DNA of 6,736 nt from Pseudorhodobacter sp. (GCA_024641255.1 JAHEDL010000116.1:1-6736), one strand, 5' to 3'; counted from the stretch's first letter, positions 1 to 6,736 are shown. Notes: generated by a model from the letters alone, not told the origin. Program-made: numbers and translations.

Positions 1-266
1 CCGGCTATTCGCAGATCGTGATCTGTTCAGGTAACAGCCCCACAGTTGTGACATTAGATGCCAGCGGCAATCCGGTTGCCCCTGCCAAGCCCTGTGCCGA
101 TTGCCCAGATTGTGTCACGGGGCAAGGCTTTGTCGCCGCCCTTCCCGAAATCGCCCTGCGCGCTGAACCACGGTTCACGGCGGCCACCCCCACAGTCCTG
201 CCCGCAATAGTGGCCTTGCGCTTGCTGCAAGCCGCCTCTGCCCGCGCACCCCCGCAAAAGGCCTGA
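1..266 (+). CDS. Partial NosC-like / DUF2946-like small Cys-motif protein (3' end only)
   Basis: The reading frame is open to the left edge (first full codon at 3) and ends with TGA at 264-266, so only the last 87 residues are visible and the true start lies outside the window. An in-frame GTG at 18 is more likely an internal valine, because the frame continues upstream. The visible part has an ICSG segment near its start, a TLDASGNPV segment, and a CxxCxxC motif (CADCPDC, bases 93-113). An Ala/Pro/Arg-rich tail without recognisable domains follows. The position immediately before nosR, with a 3-nt gap, matches nosC of Paracoccus-type nosCRZDFYLX clusters, which as I recall also encodes a CxxCxxC protein of unknown function. 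The ICSG...LDxxGxPV...CxxC pattern also resembles DUF2946-type small proteins. A role in metal or redox handling for N2O reductase is inference only. The frame is confident; the family name is moderate. Confidence 0.6.
   Translation, partial: GYSQIVICSGNSPTVVTLDASGNPVAPAKPCADCPDCVTGQGFVAALPEIALRAEPRFTAATPTVLPAIVALRLLQAASARAPPQKA
256..261 (+). promoter_or_regulatory. Ribosome binding site for nosR
   Basis: AAAAGG lies at the very end of the upstream gene, 8 nt before the ATG at 270. It supports that ATG as the nosR start. It overlaps the last codons of the upstream frame, suggesting coupled translation. Confidence 0.55.
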
Positions 267-269
267 TCC

Positions 270-2441
270 ATGCGTTTTCTGCTGTCTTTCCTTCGCATCG
301 CAACCCTGCTTTGCCTTGCCACGATGGCCAATGCCGAAGGCTCGGTGCTGGCAAAATACCTGCCCGAGGTTACCGCAAGCGATTTGGTGGCCGATGCCAC
401 CGGCTTTGGCCCAATTCGGGATGATCTGGCTGTCGCCCCGGTGCTGAAGGGCAGTGACACCATCGGCTGGGCCTTCATCACCTCGGATTTTGTTGGCACC
501 ACCGGCTATTCCGGCAAACCCATTCACACCATGGTTGCCATTGGCCTGGATGCCAAAGTGATTGGCGTCAAACTGATCAAGCATTCGGAACCTATTGTGT
601 TGATTGGCATTCCCGATGCCAAGATGAAGGCACTGGCTGCCGATTATACCGGGCTTGACCTGGTGGCAGAGGCCACCGCCAACGGCTCGGGCCACAAGCT
701 GAACATCATATCGGGCGCGACCGTCACCGTCATGGTGATCGACGATTCCATCGTGCGTTCGGGTCTGAAAGTGGCGCGCGCCTTGTCGTTGGGCGGGCTG
801 AAACCGGAAGCCGCCGTCGGCCCGACGGTTGAACTGGATCCGGCCGCCGCCGCCCCCGCCGATTGGCTGGGCATGGAAGGCGACGGCACGCTGCGCCGCC
901 TTGCGATTGATGTCGGTCAGGTCAATGCGGCTTTTGCCGCCGGCACCGATCCGCGCGCCGCCGAAAAGCCGCAAGCCGGCAAACCCGATGATGCCTTTGT
1001 CGAAATGCAAATGGCCCTGGTTTCGGTTCCCGCTATTGGTAAGGCTTTGCTGGGCGATGCCGAATATGCCAACCTTACCAAAGCCCTGAAACCCGGCGAA
1101 CACGCCATCATGGTGGTCGGCAAAGGCACCTATTCCTTCAAAGGCTCGGGCTATGTGCGCGGGGGCATCTTTGATCGCATCGTGCTGGTGCAAGATGATG
1201 TGACCGTGCGCTTCCACGACAAGCAGCACAAACGCCTTGTCGCGCTGACCGCCGCCGGTGCGCCAGAGTTTAGCGAAACCGACCTGTTCATCATCCCTGC
1301 CGATGCTGGTTTTGACCCAACTAAGCCCTTCCGCCTGCAGCTTTTGGTGCAACGTCAGGTCGCGGCCACGGAAAAGGCCTTCACCACTTTTGATCTTGGC
1401 TATCAGCTGCCCGACCACTACCTGCGCAAGATCGCGGCGGTTGCGGCTCCGACGGCAGAGCAAGACGAGTCCGGTGCGCAAGCCGCCCTGTGGCAGAAGA
1501 TCTGGCTTGATAAGCAGGTCGAGATTGCGGGCCTTGCCCTTATGCTCTTGGTGCTGACCGCGACCTTCTTCTTCCAAGGCTTCTTTACCCGCAACGAAAA
1601 GGTCTTCTTCTGGTTCCGCATCAGCTATCTGACCGTGACGCTGGTGTTCTTGGGCTGGTATGCCAACGCACAATTGTCGGTGGTCAACCTGATGGCGCTG
1701 TTTGGCGCGCTGGTGAATGGCTTTTCATGGCAAGCCTTCTTGCTGGACCCGCTGACCTTCATCTTGTGGTTCTCTGTCGCGGCGGCGCTGCTGTTCTGGG
1801 GTCGTGGTGCCTATTGCGGCTGGCTGTGCCCCTTTGGCGCGCTGCAAGAGCTGACCAACCGCATCGCCAAAGCCCTGCACATCCCGCAATGGACGCTGCC
1901 ATGGGGTCTGCACGAACGCCTGTGGCCGATCAAATACATGATCTTCCTTGGGCTGTTTGGTGCCTCGCTGATGTCGATCGAACAGGCCGAACATCTGGCC
2001 GAAGTCGAACCGTTCAAAACCGCGATCATTCTGAAATTCATCCGCGCTTGGCCCTTCGTGGTCTATGTGTTGGGGCTGTTGATGGCGGGGCTGTTCGTTG
2101 AACGCTTCTACTGCCGCTATCTGTGCCCGCTGGGGGCTGCCTTGGCGATCCCGGCGCGGATGCGGATGTTCGACTGGCTGAAACGCTACAAGGAATGTGG
2201 CAGCCCCTGTCAGACCTGCGCGCACCAATGCCCGGTGCAAGCCATTCATCCGACAGGGGAAATCAACCCGAACGAATGCGTAAACTGTCTGCATTGTCAG
2301 GTGCTTTACCAATCCACAACCACCTGCCCCGTTGTGATCAAAACCGCGAAACGCCGCGAGGTCGCGGCGGCAAGCCCGGCACGGGTCGCGGCGATCCAGG
2401 GGCACCCGAACCTTCAATCAACCAACCGAAAGGACGCTTAA
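270..2441 (+). CDS. nosR: NosR, membrane flavo-/iron-sulfur protein supporting N2O reductase
   Basis: NosR is a membrane protein needed for nos expression and for sustaining NosZ activity, probably by electron delivery. At 723 aa it has the usual length. Residues 1-22 form a Sec-type signal peptide (cleavage near ANA-EG). A periplasmic FMN-binding domain spans about 65-175, with the SGAT motif at 148-151; Thr151 is the likely site of covalent FMN attachment. A further periplasmic region runs to about 410. About five hydrophobic segments follow, near 419-437, 449-465, 490-510, 556-571 and 596-612. Two CX3CP motifs occur at C516/C520 and C615/C619. The C-terminal ferredoxin-like domain has C643, C647, C650, C654 and C670, C673, C676, C686, enough for two [4Fe-4S] clusters. 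Five segments after a periplasmic N terminus would put these clusters in the cytoplasm, as known for the family. The start is supported by AAAAGG 8 nt upstream. The stop directly abuts the nosZ ATG. Confidence 0.97.
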   Translation: MRFLLSFLRIATLLCLATMANAEGSVLAKYLPEVTASDLVADATGFGPIRDDLAVAPVLKGSDTIGWAFITSDFVGTTGYSGKPIHTMVAIGLDAKVIGVKLIKHSEPIVLIGIPDAKMKALAADYTGLDLVAEATANGSGHKLNIISGATVTVMVIDDSIVRSGLKVARALSLGGLKPEAAVGPTVELDPAAAAPADWLGMEGDGTLRRLAIDVGQVNAAFAAGTDPRAAEKPQAGKPDDAFVEMQMALVSVPAIGKALLGDAEYANLTKALKPGEHAIMVVGKGTYSFKGSGYVRGGIFDRIVLVQDDVTVRFHDKQHKRLVALTAAGAPEFSETDLFIIPADAGFDPTKPFRLQLLVQRQVAATEKAFTTFDLGYQLPDHYLRKIAAVAAPTAEQDESGAQAALWQKIWLDKQVEIAGLALMLLVLTATFFFQGFFTRNEKVFFWFRISYLTVTLVFLGWYANAQLSVVNLMALFGALVNGFSWQAFLLDPLTFILWFSVAAALLFWGRGAYCGWLCPFGALQELTNRIAKALHIPQWTLPWGLHERLWPIKYMIFLGLFGASLMSIEQAEHLAEVEPFKTAIILKFIRAWPFVVYVLGLLMAGLFVERFYCRYLCPLGAALAIPARMRMFDWLKRYKECGSPCQTCAHQCPVQAIHPTGEINPNECVNCLHCQVLYQSTTTCPVVIKTAKRREVAAASPARVAAIQGHPNLQSTNRKDA
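2352..2369 (+). other. GC-rich hairpin in the 3' end of nosR, just before nosZ
   Basis: A perfect 7-bp inverted repeat, CGCCGCG / CGCGGCG, surrounds the tetraloop AGGT. It lies within nosR codons, 72 nt before the nosZ ATG. There is no following T tract, so it is not an intrinsic terminator. It would form a stable RNA stem, but a comparable 7-bp stem occurs inside nosF, so chance in GC-rich coding sequence is a fair explanation. Any function is unproven. Confidence 0.35.
2428..2434 (+). promoter_or_regulatory. Ribosome binding site for nosZ
   Basis: GAAAGGA sits in the last codons of nosR, 7 nt before the nosZ ATG at 2442. It is the best Shine-Dalgarno match in the window. It fixes the nosZ start, which also gives a complete twin-arginine leader. 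Confidence 0.7.
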
Positions 2442-4385
2442 ATGTCTGAAGAAAGCAAATCAGGGATCAGCCGCCGGGGCCTATTGGGTGCCACCGCTGG
2501 CGGGGCCGCACTGTTCGGCGCAATCGGCGGTCGTCTGGCACTGGGCGGGGCAACCACCGGCATCGCCACGCTGGCGGCAAACACCGCAGCCTTGGCTGCA
2601 ACCGACGCCACCGGCGCCGTTGCCCCCGGCCAGTTGGACGAATATTACGGCTTCTGGTCTTCGGGCCAGACCGGTGAAATGCGCATCCTTGGCATTCCGT
2701 CGATGCGCGAGTTGATGCGGGTTCCGGTGTTCAACCGCTGCTCGGCAACCGGCTGGGGTTTGACCAACGAATCCAAGCGCATCCACAAAGAAAACATGTC
2801 GGACGCCACCAAGAAACTGCTGGCCGCGAACGGCAAGGAAATTCACGACAACGGCGACCTGCACCACGTCCATATGTCCTTCACCGAAGGCAAATATGAC
2901 GGCCGCTTCTTGTTCATGAACGACAAGGCCAACACCCGCGTCGCCCGTGTGCGTGGCGACGTGATGAAATGCGACAAGATCCTTGAGATCCCGAACGCCC
3001 ACGCCATCCACGGTCTGCGCCCGCAAAAATGGCCGCGCACCAACTACGTGTTCTGCAACGGCGAAGATGAATCGCCGCTGGTCAATGACGGCAGCACGAT
3101 GAACGACCCGACCACCTATGTGAACATCTTTACGGCAGTGAACGCCGACGAGATGACAGTGGCGTGGCAGGTGATCGTGTCGGGCAACCTTGATAACACC
3201 GATGCCGACTATGAAGGCAAATGGGCGTTTTCAACCTCGTACAATTCGGAAATGGGGATGAACCTTGCGGATATGACCGCAGCCGAAATGGACCACGTTG
3301 TTGTGTTCAACATCGCCGAAATCGAAAAGGGCGTGGCCGCAGGCGACTATCAAGAACTGAACGGTGTCAAGGTTCTGGATGGCCGCAAGGGCCAGAACAA
3401 GAACTACACCCGCTACATTCCGGTCGCCAACAACCCGCATGGTTGCAACATGGCGCCCGACAAGAAACACCTGTGCATCGGCGGCAAGCTTTCGCCCACG
3501 GTGACGGTGATCGACGTGACCAAACTGGACACGCTGTTTGCATCCGACGCTGATCCGCGCTCTGTTGTGGTGGCAGAACCGGAATTGGGCCTTGGCCCGC
3601 TGCACACCGCGTTTGACGGCAAGGGCAACGCCTTCACCTCGCTGTTCCTTGATAGCCAAGTCGTCAAATGGAACATCGAAGACGCTATCAAGCTTTATAA
3701 CGGCGAAAAGGTTGATCCGATCAAAGACAAGGTTGATGTGCAGTATCAGCCCGGCCACCTGAAAACATCGATGGGCGAAACCCTAGAGGCTGACGGGAAA
3801 TGGCTGGTTTGCCTGTGCAAATTCTCGAAAGACCGGTTCTTGAACGTCGGCCCGCTGAAACCCGAAAACGATCAGTTGATCGACATTTCGGGCGACAAGA
3901 TGGTTGTGCTGCATGACGGCCCGAACTTTGCCGAACCGCATGACGCGATTGCCGTCCACGCCAGCAAGCTAAGCCCGCTGTCGGTTTGGAACCGCCAAGA
4001 CCCGATGTGGGCCGAAACCCGCAAGCAAGCCGAAGCCGACAAGATCAACATCGATGACTACATGGATACCGTGATCCGTGATGGCAACAAGGTGCGGGTC
4101 TATATGTCGTCGCAAGCCCCGGCGTTCGCGCTGGAAAGCTTCACGGTAACCGAAGGCGACGAAGTCACCGTGATCATCACCAACCTTGATGATATCGACG
4201 ATCTGACCCACGGCTTCACCATGGGCGGCCACGGCGTTGCGATGGAGATTGGCCCGCAGGCCACCTCTTCGGTAACCTTCGTTGCCGCAAATCCGGGCGT
4301 CTACTGGTACTATTGCCAGTGGTTCTGCCACGCGCTGCACATGGAAATGCGCGGCCGGATGTTTGTTGAACCGAAGAAAGGCTAA
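2442..4385 (+). CDS. nosZ: Nitrous oxide reductase NosZ (clade I, Tat-exported)
   Basis: NosZ is the periplasmic copper enzyme reducing N2O to N2, the last step of denitrification. At 647 aa it is full length. The N terminus carries a twin-arginine motif (SRRGLLG, 10-16) and a long Ala/Gly-rich stretch to an ALAA cleavage region near 50-53, typical of clade I. An N-terminal seven-bladed beta-propeller (about 60-540) holds the tetranuclear CuZ centre. Its seven expected ligands are visible: H141 and H142 (DLHHVH), H190, H333, H388, H439 and H500. A cupredoxin domain (about 550-647) holds CuA: H590, C625, W627, C629, H633 and M636 in the [12 protein letters not shown] region. These positions keep the same relative spacing as the Pseudomonas stutzeri ligands, apart from small offsets. 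It starts directly after the nosR stop, with a good ribosome binding site. Nothing suggests truncation or loss of activity. One unusual residue, Gly596, lies near CuA. Confidence 0.99.
   Translation: MSEESKSGISRRGLLGATAGGAALFGAIGGRLALGGATTGIATLAANTAALAATDATGAVAPGQLDEYYGFWSSGQTGEMRILGIPSMRELMRVPVFNRCSATGWGLTNESKRIHKENMSDATKKLLAANGKEIHDNGDLHHVHMSFTEGKYDGRFLFMNDKANTRVARVRGDVMKCDKILEIPNAHAIHGLRPQKWPRTNYVFCNGEDESPLVNDGSTMNDPTTYVNIFTAVNADEMTVAWQVIVSGNLDNTDADYEGKWAFSTSYNSEMGMNLADMTAAEMDHVVVFNIAEIEKGVAAGDYQELNGVKVLDGRKGQNKNYTRYIPVANNPHGCNMAPDKKHLCIGGKLSPTVTVIDVTKLDTLFASDADPRSVVVAEPELGLGPLHTAFDGKGNAFTSLFLDSQVVKWNIEDAIKLYNGEKVDPIKDKVDVQYQPGHLKTSMGETLEADGKWLVCLCKFSKDRFLNVGPLKPENDQLIDISGDKMVVLHDGPNFAEPHDAIAVHASKLSPLSVWNRQDPMWAETRKQAEADKINIDDYMDTVIRDGNKVRVYMSSQAPAFALESFTVTEGDEVTVIITNLDDIDDLTHGFTMGGHGVAMEIGPQATSSVTFVAANPGVYWYYCQWFCHALHMEMRGRMFVEPKKG
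4376..4381 (+). promoter_or_regulatory. Ribosome binding site for nosD
   Basis: GAAAGG overlaps the last codons of nosZ and lies 7 nt before the nosD ATG at 4389. It supports this start, which also gives a complete signal peptide. Confidence 0.6.
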
Positions 4386-4388
4386 GCG

Positions 4389-5717
4389 ATGCAATTGCCC
4401 CGGATCTTGCTGATGTTCCTGCTGCTTGCGCCCATGGCGCAGGCGCGCGACATCCCCGTGCAAGCCGGGGCAGACAGCTTGCAACAGGCCATACTGGCGG
4501 CTTCTGCAGGCGATGTGCTGATCCTCGGGCCGGGAACCTACCCCGGCCCGGTGGAAATCGACCGCCCGCTGACGCTTGATGGCGGCGGCAAGGCGGTGAT
4601 TGATGGGAACTATAAAGGCACCGTCGTCACCATCACCGGCGATGATGTCACGCTGAAAGGGCTGGAAGTCACCCGCTCTGGCACGGTGAACCAGTTTCTG
4701 GATGCCGGCATCAAGGTGATGAAAGGCGCAGACCGTGCGCTGATCGAAAACAACACCCTGACCGACAATATGCACGGCATCGACATTCACGGCGGCATTG
4801 ACGCGGTGGCACGCAACAACACCATCATTGGCCGTCAAAACGCCCATATGATCGAACGCGGCAATGGCTTTTACGTCTGGAATTCGCCGGGCGCGGTGAT
4901 TGAAAACAACGCTGTCCGCTATGGCCGCGACGGCATCTTTTCCAACGCCTCAAAGAAAGACACCTACCGCAACAACCTGTTCCGCGACCTGCGCTTTGCG
5001 GTGCATTACATGTATACCAGTGACTCCGAAGTTTCAGGAAATATCAGCATTGGCAACCACTTGGGCCTTGCCATCATGTTTTCCGACCGGGTCGTTGTGA
5101 AAGACAACCTGTCGCTTTACGACCGCAGCCATGGCCTGATGCTGAACTTCGCCAACAAATCGGACATCTCTGGCAACCTTGTGCGCGGTGCCGAAAAATG
5201 CACCTTTATCTACAACGCCAACCGCAACCTGATCGTCGGCAACCGCTTTGAAGGCTGCGATATCGGCATCCACTTCACCGCCGGTTCCGAAAAGAACGCG
5301 CTGACCGAAAACGCCTTTGTGGGCAATCGCGAACAGGTGAAATACGTCGGCACCCGCGATATCGAATGGAGCCTTGAGGGGCGCGGCAACTATTGGTCCG
5401 ATCACCCCGCCTTTGATCTGAACGGCGATGGTCTGGCCGACAGCCCGTTTCGCCCAAATGATCTGATGGACAGCATCTTGTGGTCGCAGCCTTCGGCCAG
5501 CCTGCTGTTGGGGTCGCCCGCGGTGCAGTTGATCCGTTGGTCGCAGGCCTCGTTTCCCGCAACCATGCCCGGTGGTGTCGTTGACAGCCACCCTCTGATG
5601 GCCCCGATTGACATCGCGGTCCCTGCTGAAATCGCCCAGATGGCCGCCGACGTGGCAGACCGCTGGCAGAAAGTGACGTTAGATGACCCCGAGCTTGACG
5701 CTGAAACAACTCACTAA
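4389..5717 (+). CDS. nosD: NosD, periplasmic beta-helix copper-site assembly protein
   Basis: NosD is the periplasmic part of the NosDFY complex, which is needed to build the CuZ centre of NosZ. The 442 aa are normal for the family. Residues 1-19 form a Sec signal peptide (cleavage after AQA). From about 28 to 340 the protein consists of short repeating coils rich in Asn, such as IENNTLTDN, ARNNTIIG, IENNAVRYG, VSGNISIGN, VKDNLSLYD, ISGNLVRG and IVGNRFEG. These are typical of the right-handed parallel beta-helix (CASH/NosD) fold. GNYWSDHPAFD at 333-343 leads into an acidic DxNxDGxxD motif at 343-351, resembling a calcium-binding loop. The C-terminal tail (about 360-442) probably contacts NosFY, by analogy with known NosDFY. 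It follows nosZ by 3 nt and its last 35 bp overlap the start of nosF. A perfect GC hairpin lies at codons 46-54. Confidence 0.97.
   Translation: MQLPRILLMFLLLAPMAQARDIPVQAGADSLQQAILAASAGDVLILGPGTYPGPVEIDRPLTLDGGGKAVIDGNYKGTVVTITGDDVTLKGLEVTRSGTVNQFLDAGIKVMKGADRALIENNTLTDNMHGIDIHGGIDAVARNNTIIGRQNAHMIERGNGFYVWNSPGAVIENNAVRYGRDGIFSNASKKDTYRNNLFRDLRFAVHYMYTSDSEVSGNISIGNHLGLAIMFSDRVVVKDNLSLYDRSHGLMLNFANKSDISGNLVRGAEKCTFIYNANRNLIVGNRFEGCDIGIHFTAGSEKNALTENAFVGNREQVKYVGTRDIEWSLEGRGNYWSDHPAFDLNGDGLADSPFRPNDLMDSILWSQPSASLLLGSPAVQLIRWSQASFPATMPGGVVDSHPLMAPIDIAVPAEIAQMAADVADRWQKVTLDDPELDAETTH
4526..4550 (+). repeat. Perfect 9-bp GC-only inverted repeat (hairpin) early in nosD
   Basis: CGGGCCGGG (4526-4534) and CCCGGCCCG (4542-4550) are exact reverse complements separated by AACCTAC. 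All nine pairs are G-C, making this the strongest stem I found in the window. It lies 141 nt after the nosZ stop and encodes part of the GPGTYPGP segment of NosD. There is no downstream T tract, so it is not a standard terminator. It could stabilise the 3' side of nosZ mRNA or slow elongation into nosD, or it may simply reflect Gly/Pro codons. The structure is seen; the function is inference. Confidence 0.5.
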
Positions 5718-6579
5718 GACCTTCGCTGGCTTCACGGCGCTGAACGCGGTTTCCCTAACCATCGCCCCCGGCGAGAGGGTGGCGTTGCTTGGCCACAATG
5801 GTGCCGGAAAATCGACGATGATGAAGATCATCCTCGGTCTGATCTCTTATGATCGTGGGGAAATCCATGTCACCGGCGCGGCACCCGGCTCTGCCACGGC
5901 ACGCGCCAACACCGCCTATCTGCCCGAAAACGTCGCCTTCCACCCGGCCCTGACCGGGCTTGAGCAAATTCGTTATTACCTTGCCTTGCGCGGTGAAAAC
6001 CCCGCCAAGGCGATGGATCTGCTGGATCGCGTTGGCCTGACCCATGCCGCCAAGCGCCGGATTGGCACCTATTCCAAAGGCATGCGGCAACGCGTTGGCC
6101 TTGCGCAAAGCCTGATCGGCCACCCGAAGCTTTTGGTGCTGGACGAACCCACCTCGGGGCTTGATCCGGTATCGCGCCGCGACTTTTACACCCTGCTGGA
6201 TGGCCTTGCCGCCGATGGCGCGTCAATCTTGCTGTCATCGCACGCGCTGACAGAGGTAGAGGCGCGCACCGACCGCATTCTTATCCTGTCAAAAGGCAAT
6301 CTGGTGGCCGAAGGCAGCCTGCCCGATCTGCGCCGCCGTGCGGCGCTGCCGGTTGCGCTGCACATCACCCCGCAGGCGGACAAGGCCGATGTCGTGCTGG
6401 CCGCTCTGCCCGAGGCCACGCCCAAAGACGGCGGCCTTCACATCCTGTGCCCGCAAGAGGCAAAGCTGCCCATGCTGACCCGCATCACTGCACTGGGCGC
6501 ATTGATTGCCGACCTAGAGGTGTTGCCGCCCAGCCTTGAAGATATTTACAGCCATTTCAGCAAAAGGGACGGGCAATGA
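5683..6579 (+). CDS. nosF: NosF, cytoplasmic ABC ATPase of the NosDFY complex
   Basis: NosF hydrolyses ATP to drive the NosDFY complex that matures the copper site of NosZ. The 298 aa are normal length. Visible motifs are Walker A GHNGAGKST (37-45), the ABC signature YSKGMRQR (130-137), Walker B LLVLDEP (150-156) with D154 and catalytic E155, the D-loop SGLD (158-161) and the switch histidine H187. In the Q-loop region the sequence reads YLPEN (79-83), with Glu82 at or near the position of the usual Gln. As I recall, this is common in NosF and related ABC-2-type ATPases. A C-terminal domain (about 220-298) ends in PPSLEDIYSHF, as in similar exporters. The ATG at 5683 lies 35 bp inside the end of nosD, in a different frame. 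Upstream there is only a weak AGAAAG (5668-5673), so coupling to nosD translation is likely. The stop overlaps the nosY start by 4 bp. Confidence 0.97.
   Translation: MTPSLTLKQLTKTFAGFTALNAVSLTIAPGERVALLGHNGAGKSTMMKIILGLISYDRGEIHVTGAAPGSATARANTAYLPENVAFHPALTGLEQIRYYLALRGENPAKAMDLLDRVGLTHAAKRRIGTYSKGMRQRVGLAQSLIGHPKLLVLDEPTSGLDPVSRRDFYTLLDGLAADGASILLSSHALTEVEARTDRILILSKGNLVAEGSLPDLRRRAALPVALHITPQADKADVVLAALPEATPKDGGLHILCPQEAKLPMLTRITALGALIADLEVLPPSLEDIYSHFSKRDGQ
6564..6569 (+). promoter_or_regulatory. Ribosome binding site for nosY
   Basis: AAGGGA lies 6 nt before the ATG at 6576, inside the last codons of nosF. It supports the ATGA overlap start of nosY. Confidence 0.55.
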
Positions 6580-6736
6580 ACCGCATTCTCGCCACCGCAG
6601 CGGCAGAGTTCCGCATTGGCTTTCGCAACCGCTGGGTCGCCATCGCCATGGCAATGATGGTGCTGTTTTCCATGGTGCTTTCCGCTGCCGGCTCTGCCCC
6701 AAGCGGCGCTTTGGGGGCGGATCGGTTGTCGGTTAC
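6576..6736 (+). CDS. nosY: NosY, ABC-2-type membrane permease subunit (5' part only)
   Basis: Only the first 53 codons are in the window; the frame runs off the right edge. NosY is the membrane subunit that joins periplasmic NosD to the ATPase NosF in copper-site assembly of N2O reductase. The visible part has a short basic cytoplasmic start with FRIGFRNRW at 12-20, then a first membrane segment (about 21-38, rich in Ala, Met, Val and Leu). A GSAPSGALGADRLSV stretch follows (39-53), resembling the start of the first periplasmic loop in NosY proteins. The ATG overlaps the nosF TGA as ATGA, indicating translational coupling, and has AAGGGA 6 nt upstream. The identity rests on gene order plus these features; the full-length protein should be about 270-280 aa with several membrane spans. 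Confidence 0.9.
   Translation, partial: MNRILATAAAEFRIGFRNRWVAIAMAMMVLFSMVLSAAGSAPSGALGADRLSV

Noticed and set aside
220..232. The 13-bp palindrome GCTTGCTGCAAGC, 38 nt before the nosR start, considered as an operator.
   Set aside because: It does not match the FNR/NNR consensus (TTGAT-N4-ATCAA), lies inside the upstream gene and has a 1-nt centre. A chance palindrome is likely.
1..270. Search for an FNR/NNR box or a separate nosR promoter.
   Set aside because: No TTGAT-N4-ATCAA-like site with correct spacing was found upstream of nosR, and the TTG...CAA pairs seen elsewhere (for example TTGGCGTCAA in nosR and TTGTGATCAA near 2333) have the wrong spacing. The promoter is probably left of the window.
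814..828. The near-palindrome CCGTCGGCCCGACGG inside nosR.
   Set aside because: It has a 1-nt centre, allowing only a short real stem. It lies in a Pro/Gly/Ala-rich coding stretch with no regulatory context.
54..1673. A 539-codon open frame on the - strand opposite nosR, and similar long - strand frames at 1725-2417 and 3969-4847.
   Set aside because: They lie antisense to clearly recognised genes. Their His/Gly/Gln/Arg-rich composition is typical of shadow frames in GC-rich coding DNA, they match no family I know, and the last one crosses the nosZ/nosD boundary.
2277..2330. Unusual CX2CX2CX9CP spacing of the second ferredoxin cluster in NosR, considered as a possible degenerate cluster.
   Set aside because: As far as I recall, this spacing (NEC..C..C...CP) is normal for NosR proteins, so it is not a defect.
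2123..2449. A + strand frame in another register overlapping the end of nosR and the first bases of nosZ.
   Set aside because: It overlaps the Cys-rich ferredoxin domain of nosR, which is real. The alternative translation has no recognisable motifs.
5917..5934. Lack of a canonical Gln in the NosF Q-loop region (YLPEN).
   Set aside because: PEN/PE at this place is, to my knowledge, common in NosF and related ABC-2-type ATPases, and all other catalytic motifs are intact.
6330..6346. A 7-bp hairpin GCGCCGC-CGT-GCGGCGC inside nosF.
   Set aside because: It is mid-gene with no T tract and encodes Arg/Ala-rich codons. It is best used as a measure of how often such stems occur by chance here.

Overview
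This window is most of a nitrous oxide reductase (nos) operon from an alphaproteobacterium, probably a member of the Rhodobacterales (Paracoccus/Rhodobacter-like). The assignment rests on roughly 60% GC, a twin-arginine-exported (clade I) NosZ whose leader closely resembles the Paracoccus type as I remember it, and the gene order [nosC-like]-nosR-nosZ-nosD-nosF-nosY. This is inference from recalled family features; no database search was possible. All genes lie on the + strand and the window is almost entirely coding.

Layout: 1-266 is the 3' end of a small Cys-motif gene that sits where nosC lies in Paracoccus. 270-2441 is nosR, a membrane flavo-/iron-sulfur protein. 2442-4385 is nosZ, the catalytic N2O reductase. 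4389-5717 is nosD, a periplasmic beta-helix protein. 5683-6579 is nosF, an ABC ATPase. 6576 to the right edge is the start of nosY, the ABC membrane subunit. Junctions are very tight: gaps of 3, 0 and 3 nt, then overlaps of 35 and 4 nt. This indicates one polycistronic unit with translational coupling at nosD/nosF and nosF/nosY. No intergenic stretch exceeds 3 nt, so the operon promoter, and any FNR/NNR-type operator, should lie left of the window. nosL and often nosX would be expected to the right.

How the genes work together: NosZ reduces N2O to N2 in the periplasm using a CuA electron-entry site and a tetranuclear CuZ site. All recognised copper ligands of both sites are present. NosR is thought to pass electrons to NosZ and maintain it, using a periplasmic covalently bound FMN and cytoplasmic [4Fe-4S] clusters. 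NosD, NosF and NosY form the ATP-driven complex needed to assemble CuZ, receiving copper from the chaperone NosL.

Every gene looks intact and conventional. I found no undescribed system. The points worth a second look are the poorly understood upstream Cys-motif protein, a perfect 9-bp GC hairpin early in nosD, a weaker hairpin just before nosZ, the 35-bp nosD/nosF overlap, and a few residue-level details.
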